Source of the DNA: Candidatus Zixiibacteriota bacterium
Lineage (GTDB): Bacteria > Zixibacteria > MSB-5A5 > GN15 > JAAZOE01
Assembly: GCA_030668485.1 (NCBI GenBank)
Contig: DAOUTW010000038.1
Coordinates: forward strand, 1-42,474
Length of the DNA: 42,474 nt
Direction of reading: 5' to 3'
A program made the position numbers and the translations under genes. Below, piece after piece: positions 24,864-32,920 of this stretch (the stretch's first letter is position 1; every line of letters starts with the position of its first letter). The notes below the pieces were generated by a model. That model did not search any database and was not told the DNA's origin. It was given only the letters and a program-made list of their open reading frames with translations.

Positions 24864-26246
24864 TTAGAGTTTTTTCAACTCTTCAGCCTTCGCCTTGGCC
24901 TCTGCAGATTTCTCGGGCATTCCGTTGTACTGGTACAATTCCGAGAGCCGTTCCCAGACATCGACATTTCCGGGATCGTTATCGACCAACATTTCGTAAG
25001 GCCTGATTGCCGCTTTGGTATCTTCCAGTTTAATATAGGCGCGGCCCAGATAATCGAGAACATCATTATCAGTGGCGTCGAGGGCGATGAAATTTTCAAA
25101 GGCATCAGCCGCTTTCCGATCCTGCTGGCTCAGGAGATAGATAATACCGACCCGCTTGAGGGCATCGGTATCTTCGGGGTTGATTCGGATGATTTCCTCA
25201 AAATTCTTTTCCGAATTCTGACGGCACTCATTGATACTTGCATCCAGGGTGGTGCGTTTGGCATCGGCATCAGGAGTGGAATCGGTAACCGCCGCCAACT
25301 CGGAGGCGGCATCCTGCATTTTCATAAACCAGTATTGGCCGGCATTGAACAGAAATTGAGTATTCTCCGGCTGCAATTCGAGCACCCTCGATGTATACTC
25401 ATACCATTTCTCATGATCGTCGACGTTGCTGTATGCCACCGATAGGTTGATCAGGGCATTCAAATCTTCCGGCTCATCTTCCAGATATTTTTTGAACCAT
25501 TTAATCGCATTGGGCCAATCCGGAATATAGATATAGGCGTAAGCCATTTTGCTGATCAGGGTCGGAGATTCGCCCTGCGCTTCAATCGCCTTGGTATACA
25601 GCTCGATGGCATCCTTATGATGATTCTCGCGCTCAAGCAAAACGGCCATACCGTCATAGTTCCTGGGATCTTCCGGTTTAACCATCAGGGCGATTTCAAA
25701 ATTCTCCTTGGAGATATTATAAGCCAGATTTTTCAGACTATCCAGAATGTGGGCGGAATCCTCATTCGGCGCGGCACTAAGCCAAACCGAAATGGTGTCA
25801 TACAAACTTAGGTTTTCGACAGCATCGTTGTATGCATCTTCCCAATTTTTCTGCCGCAGCTTCCCCATCGCCTTGATGTAATTGTCTTTCTTAAAACAAT
25901 GTTTCCGGTATTTTTCATCGATAGACTCATCATCACAGAAAGTCTTGACAGAATCGAAATATGCAACCATCGTATCGATGGCATTGATTTCGGCGTAAAA
26001 AGTGCCGAGCATATAATACAATCCAGGGCGATGACCGAATCTGTCTGCAGCCTCGCGGACAAGATCAATGCAATGATAGAGATCACTTCGCAGCCGACTT
26101 TTCTTATATACGTGCTGATAATGGATTTTGGCCGACTGGACGTAGTTCGACTCAGACCAAATAGCCCGATTTTCCTGCGCCATCAGCGTCGGAGAGAAGA
26201 AAGCCAGAGCAATCGCGGATACTATAATTATTTTCAATTTATTCAC
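24864..26246 (-). CDS. Exported TPR-repeat protein
   Basis: The product has 460 residues. A signal peptide (MNKLKIIIVSAIALAFFSPTLMA) precedes an almost wholly helical protein. TPR units are easy to see from about residue 200: NYDGMAVLLERENHHKDAIELYTKAIEA, then the blocks at PTLISKMAYAYIYIPDWPNAIKWFKKYL, LNALINLSVAYSNVDDHEKWYEYTSRVL, TDALKRVGIIYLLSQQDRKAADAFENFI and the following DVLDYLGRAYIKLED (shown as separate short units; none is complete here). The start is GTG at 26246 with GGGAGGA five bases upstream. The role is probably scaffold or complex assembly in the periplasm; nothing identifies a partner. It ends at its own terminator and runs in the same direction as the DUF4139 gene upstream, 90 bases away. 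Confidence 0.8.
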   Translation of the reverse strand: MNKLKIIIVSAIALAFFSPTLMAQENRAIWSESNYVQSAKIHYQHVYKKSRLRSDLYHCIDLVREAADRFGHRPGLYYMLGTFYAEINAIDTMVAYFDSVKTFCDDESIDEKYRKHCFKKDNYIKAMGKLRQKNWEDAYNDAVENLSLYDTISVWLSAAPNEDSAHILDSLKNLAYNISKENFEIALMVKPEDPRNYDGMAVLLERENHHKDAIELYTKAIEAQGESPTLISKMAYAYIYIPDWPNAIKWFKKYLEDEPEDLNALINLSVAYSNVDDHEKWYEYTSRVLELQPENTQFLFNAGQYWFMKMQDAASELAAVTDSTPDADAKRTTLDASINECRQNSEKNFEEIIRINPEDTDALKRVGIIYLLSQQDRKAADAFENFIALDATDNDVLDYLGRAYIKLEDTKAAIRPYEMLVDNDPGNVDVWERLSELYQYNGMPEKSAEAKAKAEELKKL

Positions 26247-26336
26247 ATTTTCCTCCCGATCCGTTAAAAAAGTCGGTTCAATGTATATTATCGGCGATCA
26301 AAAGTCAACCGCTTCTTTGACCGGTTCCCCGATCGA

Positions 26337-27701
26337 TTACTGCCGGGTGATACGGACCGTAAAATCAATGACAGCCTTGTCTTCCGCTGAAATATCAAGA
26401 GTCCATTCCACCTCAGAGGCGGACTTTTTAACATAATCGACGCTGGTTTTTAGGATATCCCAAAAGCCGGATAAACCCTTGGAAACAACGACCCGGACAG
26501 CCTCTTCCTTTCTGTTTCTGACTTCGATACTATAGTCGACTTCATATATTTTGTCGGTTATGCGCCGGCGATTCACTTCCGTCGTCTCCCCGACGACGTC
26601 AAAAGCCTTCCCGATGGTCAGCTTCACTTCTTCATTGCGAGGAATATGTTTGATTCGATCCTCACCCAGAAGAATTAGCGACTGATCGGTATCGGCCTTG
26701 AAAATCCGGACTCTGCCGGCCGGCAATGGCATCCCCAAGCCGACCTCTTCGGAATTTTTCATTTTGATAAACACATTGACGTCCCGTAATCCCGGCTCGC
26801 CCCGGTAGCGTAACTCTTTTTCTATGGCCGCGGTGGCCGGTTCAAACATGGAAATTTGCTTGATTTCATTGTTGGCCAGGGTCGCCGGGCGGGGCAGTGT
26901 ATAGAGGTGATATTCGAAAAACGGCTTTTCCTCAAAACCGACCGAGGCTTTTGCCATTGGCATCGCCGTTTCCATCAGGTAATCATATCTCCCTCGCTGC
27001 TCCGGCGCGGCGCGATGAATATCTCCGGCGACGACTTTTAATATTGCATCTTTATAAGTCTTGCCGCTACGGTTATCGATTGAGACCCAGCCGGTGAGAT
27101 CGAGTGTTTTTTCGTCATCGCTTAGTACCCCGACATACTCGGCATGCCAGTTGATCCCGGTGGTCTGATAACCAACTATCGCCTCGGCGGTTCCGGAAAA
27201 ATTGGAGTTATAGAGCCAGAACAGGGTCGGCCGGGTAATTAAACCATCGGGAAGCTCCGGGAAGGTCACATCACGTACTGTTCTCTGAACCACGGAACGG
27301 ATTTTGCCATCGGCCTGCTTGATAATCAGGTACCCGCTGGAATAAGAGAGGAGTATCCCTGAAAACAGTTCGCCCTTTTCGGTGATGATCTCAATAGTAT
27401 TATCGATATACTTGCCGTAAATTTTGTCGGGGCTGACCAGATCATAGGCATAATTCTGCTCAAGGATTTCAACTGCCTGGGTTTGATCGGCCATTTCAAA
27501 GGTTACCGAGGTGGCATCGATGCGAGCGGCGACATCGGTAAACCCGATCCGGCCGGTTCCCTCCTGGAAGGTCAGACTGCGGATTTCCCGAACCACGCCC
27601 AGATCGGAATTATATACCGTCAATGCGATTTTGTCAGCCGCGGCCAGAGGCACGGCGACGAGCATCGAGAGTATTACTATGATTGCCTTTTGCCTGAACA
27701 T
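26337..27701 (-). CDS. DUF4139-family exported protein
   Basis: The chosen start is the ATG at 27701, because the longer frame's codons 3-5 are themselves the Shine-Dalgarno (GGAGGAAAA). This gives 454 residues with a signal peptide (MFRQKAIIVILSMLVAVPLAAA). The DUF4139 signature is plain: VYNSDLGVVRE near the N-terminus, then WHAEYVGVLSDDEKTLDLTG, WVSIDNRSGKTYKDAILKVV, AGDIHRA, and a C-terminal half with RVRIFKADTD, IKHIPRNEEVKLTIGKAFD and VVGETTEV. Proteins of this family are widespread and poorly characterised; some were described as mucoidy inhibitor A-like. No catalytic residues are known. The protein is probably periplasmic. Downstream lies the TPR gene, with which it may be co-transcribed. 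Confidence 0.88.
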   Translation of the reverse strand: MFRQKAIIVILSMLVAVPLAAADKIALTVYNSDLGVVREIRSLTFQEGTGRIGFTDVAARIDATSVTFEMADQTQAVEILEQNYAYDLVSPDKIYGKYIDNTIEIITEKGELFSGILLSYSSGYLIIKQADGKIRSVVQRTVRDVTFPELPDGLITRPTLFWLYNSNFSGTAEAIVGYQTTGINWHAEYVGVLSDDEKTLDLTGWVSIDNRSGKTYKDAILKVVAGDIHRAAPEQRGRYDYLMETAMPMAKASVGFEEKPFFEYHLYTLPRPATLANNEIKQISMFEPATAAIEKELRYRGEPGLRDVNVFIKMKNSEEVGLGMPLPAGRVRIFKADTDQSLILLGEDRIKHIPRNEEVKLTIGKAFDVVGETTEVNRRRITDKIYEVDYSIEVRNRKEEAVRVVVSKGLSGFWDILKTSVDYVKKSASEVEWTLDISAEDKAVIDFTVRITRQ

Positions 27702-27793
27702 AATTTTTTCCTCCATCATTTATACAGCCATAGTATAGAGACGTCCCGGTCTTTTCAACAAAATATTGTCATCACCGGAAAACTGTACTATTT

Positions 27794-27928
27794 ATGGAGG
27801 ATACCATCAAAACCTCAAAATCTTCCCTTAGGTTGCCTTTCACCCTGCTTTTGGGCCTCTCCTTTATCCCGTATAGTTATGACGCACAAGGGGATCGAAA
27901 CATCAAAAAAATTAAATCAGACCCCTAG
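27794..27928 (+). pseudogene. Possible remnant of an exported-protein gene
   Basis: A 44-codon frame encodes a signal-peptide-like N-terminus (KTSKSSLRLPFTLLLGLSF, then IPYSYDAQGDRN) that runs into a Lys-rich tail and stops. GGAGGA lies inside the frame just before ACC-ATC, as though the original start was the ATC codon (ATG to ATC) or has been lost. The frame stops at a stretch (aattaaatcagacccc) that I associate with repeat-element edges in other genomes. Evidence is thin. Confidence 0.3.
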
Positions 27929-28049
27929 AAAAGGCCTTTCCGCTAATTCCGCAATAGAATATGGAAATAAAGAGACGATGTATTTCTTGCGTTTGAAAAA
28001 GAAGTCATTATGATCTGTCGGTTTAACGACAATCAGCTTACTCGAACTC

Positions 28050-28133
28050 ATAACCCGAAGGTCCAGCCAGAGGGCTGGTTGCGGTTCCCTTCGAAGACTC
28101 AGGACTAAGCAAATCCTGCCCCCGCTACCAAAT
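28050..28133 (+). pseudogene. tRNA-Met-like fragment, interrupted
   Basis: CTCATAACCCGAAGGTC (28050-28066) reproduces the anticodon loop (CAT), 3' anticodon stem and variable region typical of bacterial tRNA-Met. AAATCCTGCCCCCGCTACCA (28114-28133) reproduces the end of a T arm, the acceptor 3' strand and CCA of such a tRNA. The 47 bases between them are foreign to a tRNA and contain CCAGCC/GGCTGG. No 5' acceptor strand complementary to CCCCGCT is present upstream. The terminator-like CGGGC/GCCCG-T5 hairpin directly after is where a tRNA terminator would be. This is a decayed or recombined gene, not a working tRNA. Confidence 0.4.
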
Positions 28134-28137
28134 TTCG

Positions 28138-28154
28138 GGCAGAAGCCCGTTTTT
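28138..28154 (+). terminator. Small terminator after the tRNA-like fragment
   Basis: CGGGC (28137-28141) pairs with GCCCG (28145-28149) around agaa and is followed by a T5 run. The position is as expected for a tRNA gene terminator. Confidence 0.5.
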
Positions 28155-28180
28155 GGCTGTCGCGTGGACGGCCTTTTTTT
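28155..28180 (+). terminator. Rho-independent terminator
   Basis: GGCTGTC (28155-28161) pairs with GACGGCC (28167-28173, one G-T pair) around GCGTG and is followed by T7 (28174-28180). No complete upstream gene exists on this strand, so it presumably belonged to the relic region. Confidence 0.6.
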
Positions 28181-28199
28181 ATAGGAAGAATTTCACGTC

Positions 28200-28232
28200 G
28201 GGGTCTCAATCCGCCAAGGCGGATGGGGCCCC
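28200..28232. repeat. REP-like palindrome, family A copy 2
   Basis: The inner stem ATCCGCC (28209-28215) / GGCGGAT (28218-28224) and the outer stem GGGGTC/GGCCCC enclose a two-base loop. The layout is the same as at 1462-1502 and 42272-42314. It begins 8 bases after the stop of the S74 surface protein gene. Confidence 0.6.
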
Positions 28233-28240
28233 GCTACAAC

Positions 28241-30979
28241 CTAATTTTGATTAGCTATTAGATCCTCGACAAGTTTTTTAAGTTCCATTATTTCAGATTC
28301 AAGTGTCTCATTCTTATCAATAAGTGCCTTAATAGCTGCCAAAGCTATTCCATCCGGATCGACAGTTGTGATAGTTGTATTGTTGTTTCCTACTCCAAAC
28401 AAGCGATGGAAATCTTGCGCCATCGGTCCGATATGTTGGATTGATTCATCCTGAGTTTTATAGTTCCAGCGGGAAACTTTCAATTCCGATAATTTTTCCA
28501 AAATCTCATTACCATCTACCGGCTGGATATTTTCCTTAAGAGTGCTATCACTAACAGATACCCATGATCCTCCGCCAGGATCCAGAGTAACTCCAGATGT
28601 CATACCCTTATCGCTATAAAACCTCACACCACCTGTGGCTCGGACAACAAACTGATTATTCGCGCTTGAACTTACAACCTCTAATTCTCCAGCAGGATTA
28701 TCAGACCATACAAATGAGCCATTATGAAGCGCTTTGGCGTTATGACCTGCGGCAAATGTATAAGCTTCCTCGGCAACGTTGCTCGCGCCGCCACAAACAG
28801 TTGCACAAATACCGTTGGCAGTATTGCCTGAACCTCCGCAAACAATGGCATCAGTAAGGCTGGCAGTATTACCTCCTCCACCGCATACCGTGGATCCCGA
28901 ACCATTGGCAGTATTATTTACACCGCCACCTATCGTGGAATACTGTATTGATGCATCGTTTTGCTGGCCACCACCAATAGAGGCATATTCACCGCCAGCC
29001 AAGTTTGACCACCCACCTCCGATGAAGGCTCCGGCGCCATTTACGACATTGTGGGTACCTCCGCTGATCGTGGCATAATTTGCAACAACAAGGTTATCCA
29101 ATCCACCACCGACTGTAGCATAGGTGGAATCGGCAACGTTATCAAAGCCACCACTTACCGTTGCATACTCATCCAACGCCCGGTTTGTTAAACCGCCACC
29201 AACTGTGGAGCCATAACCATTGGCATCATTGTTATAACCGCCACCAATAGTCGCATAGCTGCCGTCACTAATGGAGTTACTACCTCCTCCGCTGATTGTG
29301 CCAGAATTTCCAACTACTACGTTATCCATTCCCCCGCCAATTGTTGAAGATTGACCACCGGCATTATTGAAATTACCTCCACTGACTGTGGCGTAAGTAT
29401 TGCTGGCCATGTTGTTCCATCCACCGGCGACTGTAGCATTGTCGCCACTGGCAGTATCTATTAAACCTCCCCCCACTGTAGCATAGAGGCCACTGGCTTC
29501 ATTGAGACTGCCACCACCAATAGTGGCGCCCACGCCATTGGCGTTGTTGTTTGAGCCACCACCTACGGCTGCACTGTCTACAGCATAGTTACCATAACCA
29601 CCACCAATTGTGGGAAGGTTGCCGGAAGCGTGGTTATTGGAACCTCCACTGATAGTGGCTCTTGCACCGTTAGCAAGGTTGGTTCTGCCGCCGCCGACTG
29701 TGGCCAGGTTACCACTTGCAGTGTTGTTATAACCGCCGCTGACTGTAGCACTGTCACTGGCAGAGTTGTTAGCGCCGCCGGCAATTGTAGACAAATCGCC
29801 ACTGGCGATATTTTGGTAGCCGCCGCTGATTGTAATATATTTGTAATCGAAGCCGAACTCACCGGTAGTGCTGTTTACACCAAGATTTATATGGGTGGTG
29901 TCATTATTGATGCCATAAACTGTATTACTGAGCCGAGCTATTCCATACACTCCTGTAGTGAAGAGCACACCGCCGGATTCTGTCCAGTTACCACCACCAC
30001 CTGTCTCAAGTGTTGACCAGCTCACCTGACCGGATCCATTAGTGGTCATAACTTGACCGGAAGTTCCATCAGCAGTTGGGAACTCAAAACCATCTGCCTC
30101 GTTTCCAATCCGTACGTGTGGCATATCGACCATGAAAGTTGAGTCCTGGGTGAGTTTACTCCCGATACCAAAAAGTACCGAATAATCACCACTGGCGCTA
30201 ATTGTATCAGCATAACCAGCCGTATATGAATAGTCACCACTTGCAACACTCTGATAGCCGCCACTTACTGTGGCACTATTACCACTGGCAATGTTATAAA
30301 AACCACCGCCGACTGTGGAGTATGTACTACTGGCTGTATTGGTTGTACCACCGCCGACTGTAGCACCAGAATGGCTTGAGGTGTTCTGAGCACCCCCGCC
30401 AACTGTGGATTGGAAAGGACCACTGGCAGTGTTTAACCAGCCACCACTGATAGTGGCATTATCGCCACTGGCAATGTTAGACTTACCGAACACAAAAGAA
30501 TTTGTACCGGTATTAGTGTTACTTGGTCCAAATGTAGCCTTACCTGACAAGACCATATCTCCGACAACATCACCACCGGAAGCGCCATCAATGGTGCTTA
30601 CTCGTTGGGCGTATGGTACGCTGACCATCGCGGTCCGCGGAGACAACTCCGGGGCGCCTGCCACTTCAAGGCTTAAATAGCGGGTGGTCCCGTTAAAAAC
30701 TGTGTCGACAATAGGATTTATAGTACCAAGCAAAACTGCAAACAAGCCGTTGCTCGTTATAATTGACTGAGTTTCAGTCCATTTGGAGTTGCCGCCGGTG
30801 GCAGCATCGTAAATGGTAAAGACTACTTCATATGAGTCATCAGGAACAGGGTTGCCACCATCATCGGTTAGTCGCCCTTGATAATTGAAACTTTTTGGTA
30901 CTTCTGCATTAACTGCAATCGAAAGGACAAGCAATGCCACAACTAAAAATAATATTTGAGAATTAATTTGCCTGACCAT
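28241..30979 (-). CDS. YadA-head-like repeat surface protein with C-terminal S74 intramolecular chaperone
   Basis: The product has 912 residues. A signal peptide (VRQINSQILFLVVALLVLSIAVNA) is followed by a ~110-residue domain (PKSFNYQGRLTDDGGNPVPD, ending near SVPYAQRV). Next come two blocks of head repeats of 14-16 residues with the theme A(T/S)(V/I)(S/G)GGxxNxASG, as in Hep_Hag/YadA left-handed beta-rolls. A ~100-residue non-repeat segment separates the blocks. The C-terminus is an S74 peptidase/chaperone: SDSTLKENIQPV contains the Ser-Lys dyad spacing (S-D-x-x-x-K), followed by YKTQDES, HIGPMAQDFHRLF and a final coiled coil (NETLESEIMELKKLVEDL). S74 domains trimerise a fibre and then self-cleave. 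No YadA membrane anchor is seen. CGGAGGATGGT precedes the ATG. Confidence 0.88.
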   Translation of the reverse strand: MVRQINSQILFLVVALLVLSIAVNAEVPKSFNYQGRLTDDGGNPVPDDSYEVVFTIYDAATGGNSKWTETQSIITSNGLFAVLLGTINPIVDTVFNGTTRYLSLEVAGAPELSPRTAMVSVPYAQRVSTIDGASGGDVVGDMVLSGKATFGPSNTNTGTNSFVFGKSNIASGDNATISGGWLNTASGPFQSTVGGGAQNTSSHSGATVGGGTTNTASSTYSTVGGGFYNIASGNSATVSGGYQSVASGDYSYTAGYADTISASGDYSVLFGIGSKLTQDSTFMVDMPHVRIGNEADGFEFPTADGTSGQVMTTNGSGQVSWSTLETGGGGNWTESGGVLFTTGVYGIARLSNTVYGINNDTTHINLGVNSTTGEFGFDYKYITISGGYQNIASGDLSTIAGGANNSASDSATVSGGYNNTASGNLATVGGGRTNLANGARATISGGSNNHASGNLPTIGGGYGNYAVDSAAVGGGSNNNANGVGATIGGGSLNEASGLYATVGGGLIDTASGDNATVAGGWNNMASNTYATVSGGNFNNAGGQSSTIGGGMDNVVVGNSGTISGGGSNSISDGSYATIGGGYNNDANGYGSTVGGGLTNRALDEYATVSGGFDNVADSTYATVGGGLDNLVVANYATISGGTHNVVNGAGAFIGGGWSNLAGGEYASIGGGQQNDASIQYSTIGGGVNNTANGSGSTVCGGGGNTASLTDAIVCGGSGNTANGICATVCGGASNVAEEAYTFAAGHNAKALHNGSFVWSDNPAGELEVVSSSANNQFVVRATGGVRFYSDKGMTSGVTLDPGGGSWVSVSDSTLKENIQPVDGNEILEKLSELKVSRWNYKTQDESIQHIGPMAQDFHRLFGVGNNNTTITTVDPDGIALAAIKALIDKNETLESEIMELKKLVEDLIANQN
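28740..30480. repeat. Tandem coding repeats of the head domain
   Basis: The DNA is an irregular tandem array of 42-48-base units, read on the minus strand as (G/A)GGxxNxAS codons with many accaccactgactgtggc-type phrases. It mimics a CRISPR at a glance, but units are variable throughout, lie in one open frame and have no constant repeat/unique spacer alternation. Unit number is likely to change by slippage or recombination. Confidence 0.75.
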
Positions 30980-31285
30980 ACCATCCTCCGTTTTTATTTA
31001 GATTTCTCATCATTTGACCTGCCAATAATTACAATATCGTCAAAATCACTGATTTAACAAGGGTTTTCAGGTTGTCTTGAGGTAACCTCAGAGTATTCGA
31101 TGAGTGATAAGGGAAAAAGCAAGTATAGAAGATATTTTGTTATATGGTGAACAGCATACACTATTATGACAGGCGCTTCTTTCCAACATATTTCTAACAT
31201 AATTAGCCAAAACCGGCAGAACCCGGGTTTATGTTGATCCTGAAATGTTGCAGTGATTAGTGTCTGGTGCTTTCTGTTGTTCGGA
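30980..31285. other. Intergenic region upstream of the S74 surface gene
   Basis: About 300 bases hold the ribosome-binding site and presumably the promoter of the surface protein gene, plus a perfect 13-base palindrome TGAGGTAACCTCA at 31078-31090. That palindrome could be a regulator site, but it is isolated. I see no gene. Confidence 0.4.
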
Positions 31286-32464
31286 CTATCGAACAGGCTC
31301 AAAATTCCAATTGCATTTTAAAAGTACGGGATAATATATAGTGGTATCCTCAAAAATTATCCGGAACGGTGCGTTGGTATTGTAGCTCAATACCAAATCG
31401 GCACCGATAATTTCGGGATGAGCCTTGGCCGCATATATCATCACTTCCGCTATACTCTTCTCCAAAGGTTGATATAATAATTGTGAATCCGTCCACGGGC
31501 CGGTCAGTCCCGGGGAGGTACGGATCATGATATCGGCGGCGCCGAAACCGACTGCCTGAATAGAAAGATATTGGTCGGTCAGTTCGTCATACACGACGGA
31601 AAACTCCGAAGCACCACCAGTAAAAAGTATCGACGGTGTTTTCAGTTCTGAATGATGCACCCAGGTCTTGTCGATCCCCATCCACCATTCAAAACCATCA
31701 GGCTGTCTTGGTTTGATCTGCCACCGCTCAAAGGCATCAGGTTGCCCGGACAACAAACTGTCGATATGCCAACGCGCAAGAAAGATGGCATCATTATCAG
31801 CTTCCAGGAAATTAAGGTTGAAAAGATACAAATACGGCGGCTCGACCAGAGTTGCCGCCCCAAGCCATATACCGGTTGGACAATCCGGCAATGTCAATGG
31901 TGACACCAACCAGTCGTCGGGGTTACGGTCAATATTACTGAGAAGATATGCGGCGTGACCACAATGCACAAAACCCAACCCGCTATCGCTGGGACAAATA
32001 CGCATTAAGAAGACAATTAAGAAATCGCCAACCCGAACCCCATTGCAGGGCCAGAACGAACTCGAATCCTCGGATGGAAAATAAGCTTCGGGAGTCTCAT
32101 TACCGCCCCCCCAATAAACTTCGAATTCCGCATCCGATGGATCATACCCGGACTGAATCCCAAGGCAATTGCGAATCATGGTGACACAACCCGGTTTCCT
32201 GTGGTAGGGCGGCTTTATACCGATATAGCTATCGGCAAACAACCACAGTATGCGACCGTCGCCAAGATCGACCGTAGAGGCGCAATCGCCTCCCCGCCAA
32301 TATGAATCAGTATAAAACATTTTCTGGCCCTCAGGCCATGGACGGCAGTCAAATGGCTGAGACAATTGGATGACCTCTTCGGTTTGGCCGGGAGCCGGTA
32401 GTACCACTGTAAGAGATAATAATCCGGTAATGGCAATTAATCGCCAAATATTAAACGTTTTCAT
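31286..32464 (-). CDS. DUF4185/five-bladed-propeller-like exported protein
   Basis: Starting at the ATG at 32464 places a signal peptide (MKTFNIWRLIAITGLLSLTVVLP) at the N-terminus and gives 392 residues; the longer frame adds 28 residues that look random. GDCASTVDLGDGRILWLFADS matches the first blade of DUF4185/glycosidase-like proteins. Later blocks (VGDFLIVFLMRICPSD, LYLFNLNFLEADNDAIFLARW, GASEFSVVYDELTDQYLSIQAV, SPGLTGPWTDSQLLYQPL, AKAHPEI) fit the repeating pattern of a five-bladed propeller that reads carbohydrate-linked polymers. Whether it is a hydrolase or a binding protein cannot be told from the sequence. Confidence 0.75.
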   Translation of the reverse strand: MKTFNIWRLIAITGLLSLTVVLPAPGQTEEVIQLSQPFDCRPWPEGQKMFYTDSYWRGGDCASTVDLGDGRILWLFADSYIGIKPPYHRKPGCVTMIRNCLGIQSGYDPSDAEFEVYWGGGNETPEAYFPSEDSSSFWPCNGVRVGDFLIVFLMRICPSDSGLGFVHCGHAAYLLSNIDRNPDDWLVSPLTLPDCPTGIWLGAATLVEPPYLYLFNLNFLEADNDAIFLARWHIDSLLSGQPDAFERWQIKPRQPDGFEWWMGIDKTWVHHSELKTPSILFTGGASEFSVVYDELTDQYLSIQAVGFGAADIMIRTSPGLTGPWTDSQLLYQPLEKSIAEVMIYAAKAHPEIIGADLVLSYNTNAPFRIIFEDTTIYYPVLLKCNWNFEPVR

Positions 32465-32642
32465 TGTTCGGATTCCATCGTTTTGACCTCGATTCAATGA
32501 ATATAAAGAACTGGAATGCTGCCGGCAATGGGCAAACCGGTCAATCAATTTCTGATACCATATAATCGACCGGATTTTACTCCTCTGATCGTATTCTTAA
32601 ATCCCCGCAAGCTCTTGAAATGGCAATATATGTAAAATTTTC

Positions 32643-32671
32643 TTGACACAATGTAAACTATTCTTTACATT
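32643..32671 (+). promoter_or_regulatory. Promoter with embedded operator for the HTH gene
   Basis: TTGACA (32643-32648) and TACATT (32666-32671), 17 bases apart, make a good promoter. The spacer is filled by the inverted repeat ATGTAAACTATTCTTTACAT (32651-32670; arms ATGTAAA/TTTACAT). Binding there would block RNA polymerase, as expected for autoregulation by the HTH protein encoded 40 bases downstream. Confidence 0.75.
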
Positions 32672-32710
32672 TGTCGTATATTAAATATATATGAGGATCA
32701 GTTACCGGAG

Positions 32711-32920
32711 ATGAAAACAAATCTAAGAAAGCTACGATTTGAACGTGGGGAACTCAGCCAACAGCAGGTAGCCGATATGGTTTCCGTTTCCCGGCAGACA
32801 ATCGTAGCAATCGAGCGAGGGGATTACAGCCCTTCGGTGAAACTGGCTTTGCTTCTGGCCGCAAAATTGGAAACAACCGTCGAAGAGCTCTTTGAGTTGG
32901 AGGAGAAGGATCGTGTTTAA
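32711..32920 (+). CDS. XRE/Cro-type HTH transcriptional regulator
   Basis: The product is a single 69-residue HTH_3 domain with nothing else: LRKLRFERGELSQQQVADMV then VSRQTIVAIERGDYSPSVKLALLLAAKLE. The recognition helix is SRQTIVAIERG. Small regulators like this are often encoded together with a DUF2178-like membrane protein; here the next gene is a membrane protein whose GTG start lies inside this gene's last codons (overlap of 8 bases). The upstream palindrome at 32651-32670 is a likely binding site. The Shine-Dalgarno ccggag is unusually close (2 bases) to the ATG. Confidence 0.9.
   Translation: MKTNLRKLRFERGELSQQQVADMVSVSRQTIVAIERGDYSPSVKLALLLAAKLETTVEELFELEEKDRV

Larger units (their letters stand above)
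27702..28240. other. Relic-rich intergenic region
   Basis: No intact gene is visible in these 539 bases. In order it holds a truncated signal-peptide frame (27794-27928), a tRNA-Met-like fragment (28050-28133), two small terminators (28138-28154 and 28155-28180), and a REP-like palindrome (28200-28232). A 176-residue frame spanning into the DUF4139 gene is antisense and not credible. Confidence 0.6.

Noticed and set aside
27483-28013. 176-codon plus frame starting within the DUF4139 gene
   Set aside because: It is mostly antisense to DUF4139, and its 3' part is the relic region; composition is not protein-like.
28740-30480. Apparent CRISPR-like or satellite array
   Set aside because: The repeats are in one open frame encoding YadA-like head units and lack constant repeats with unique spacers.
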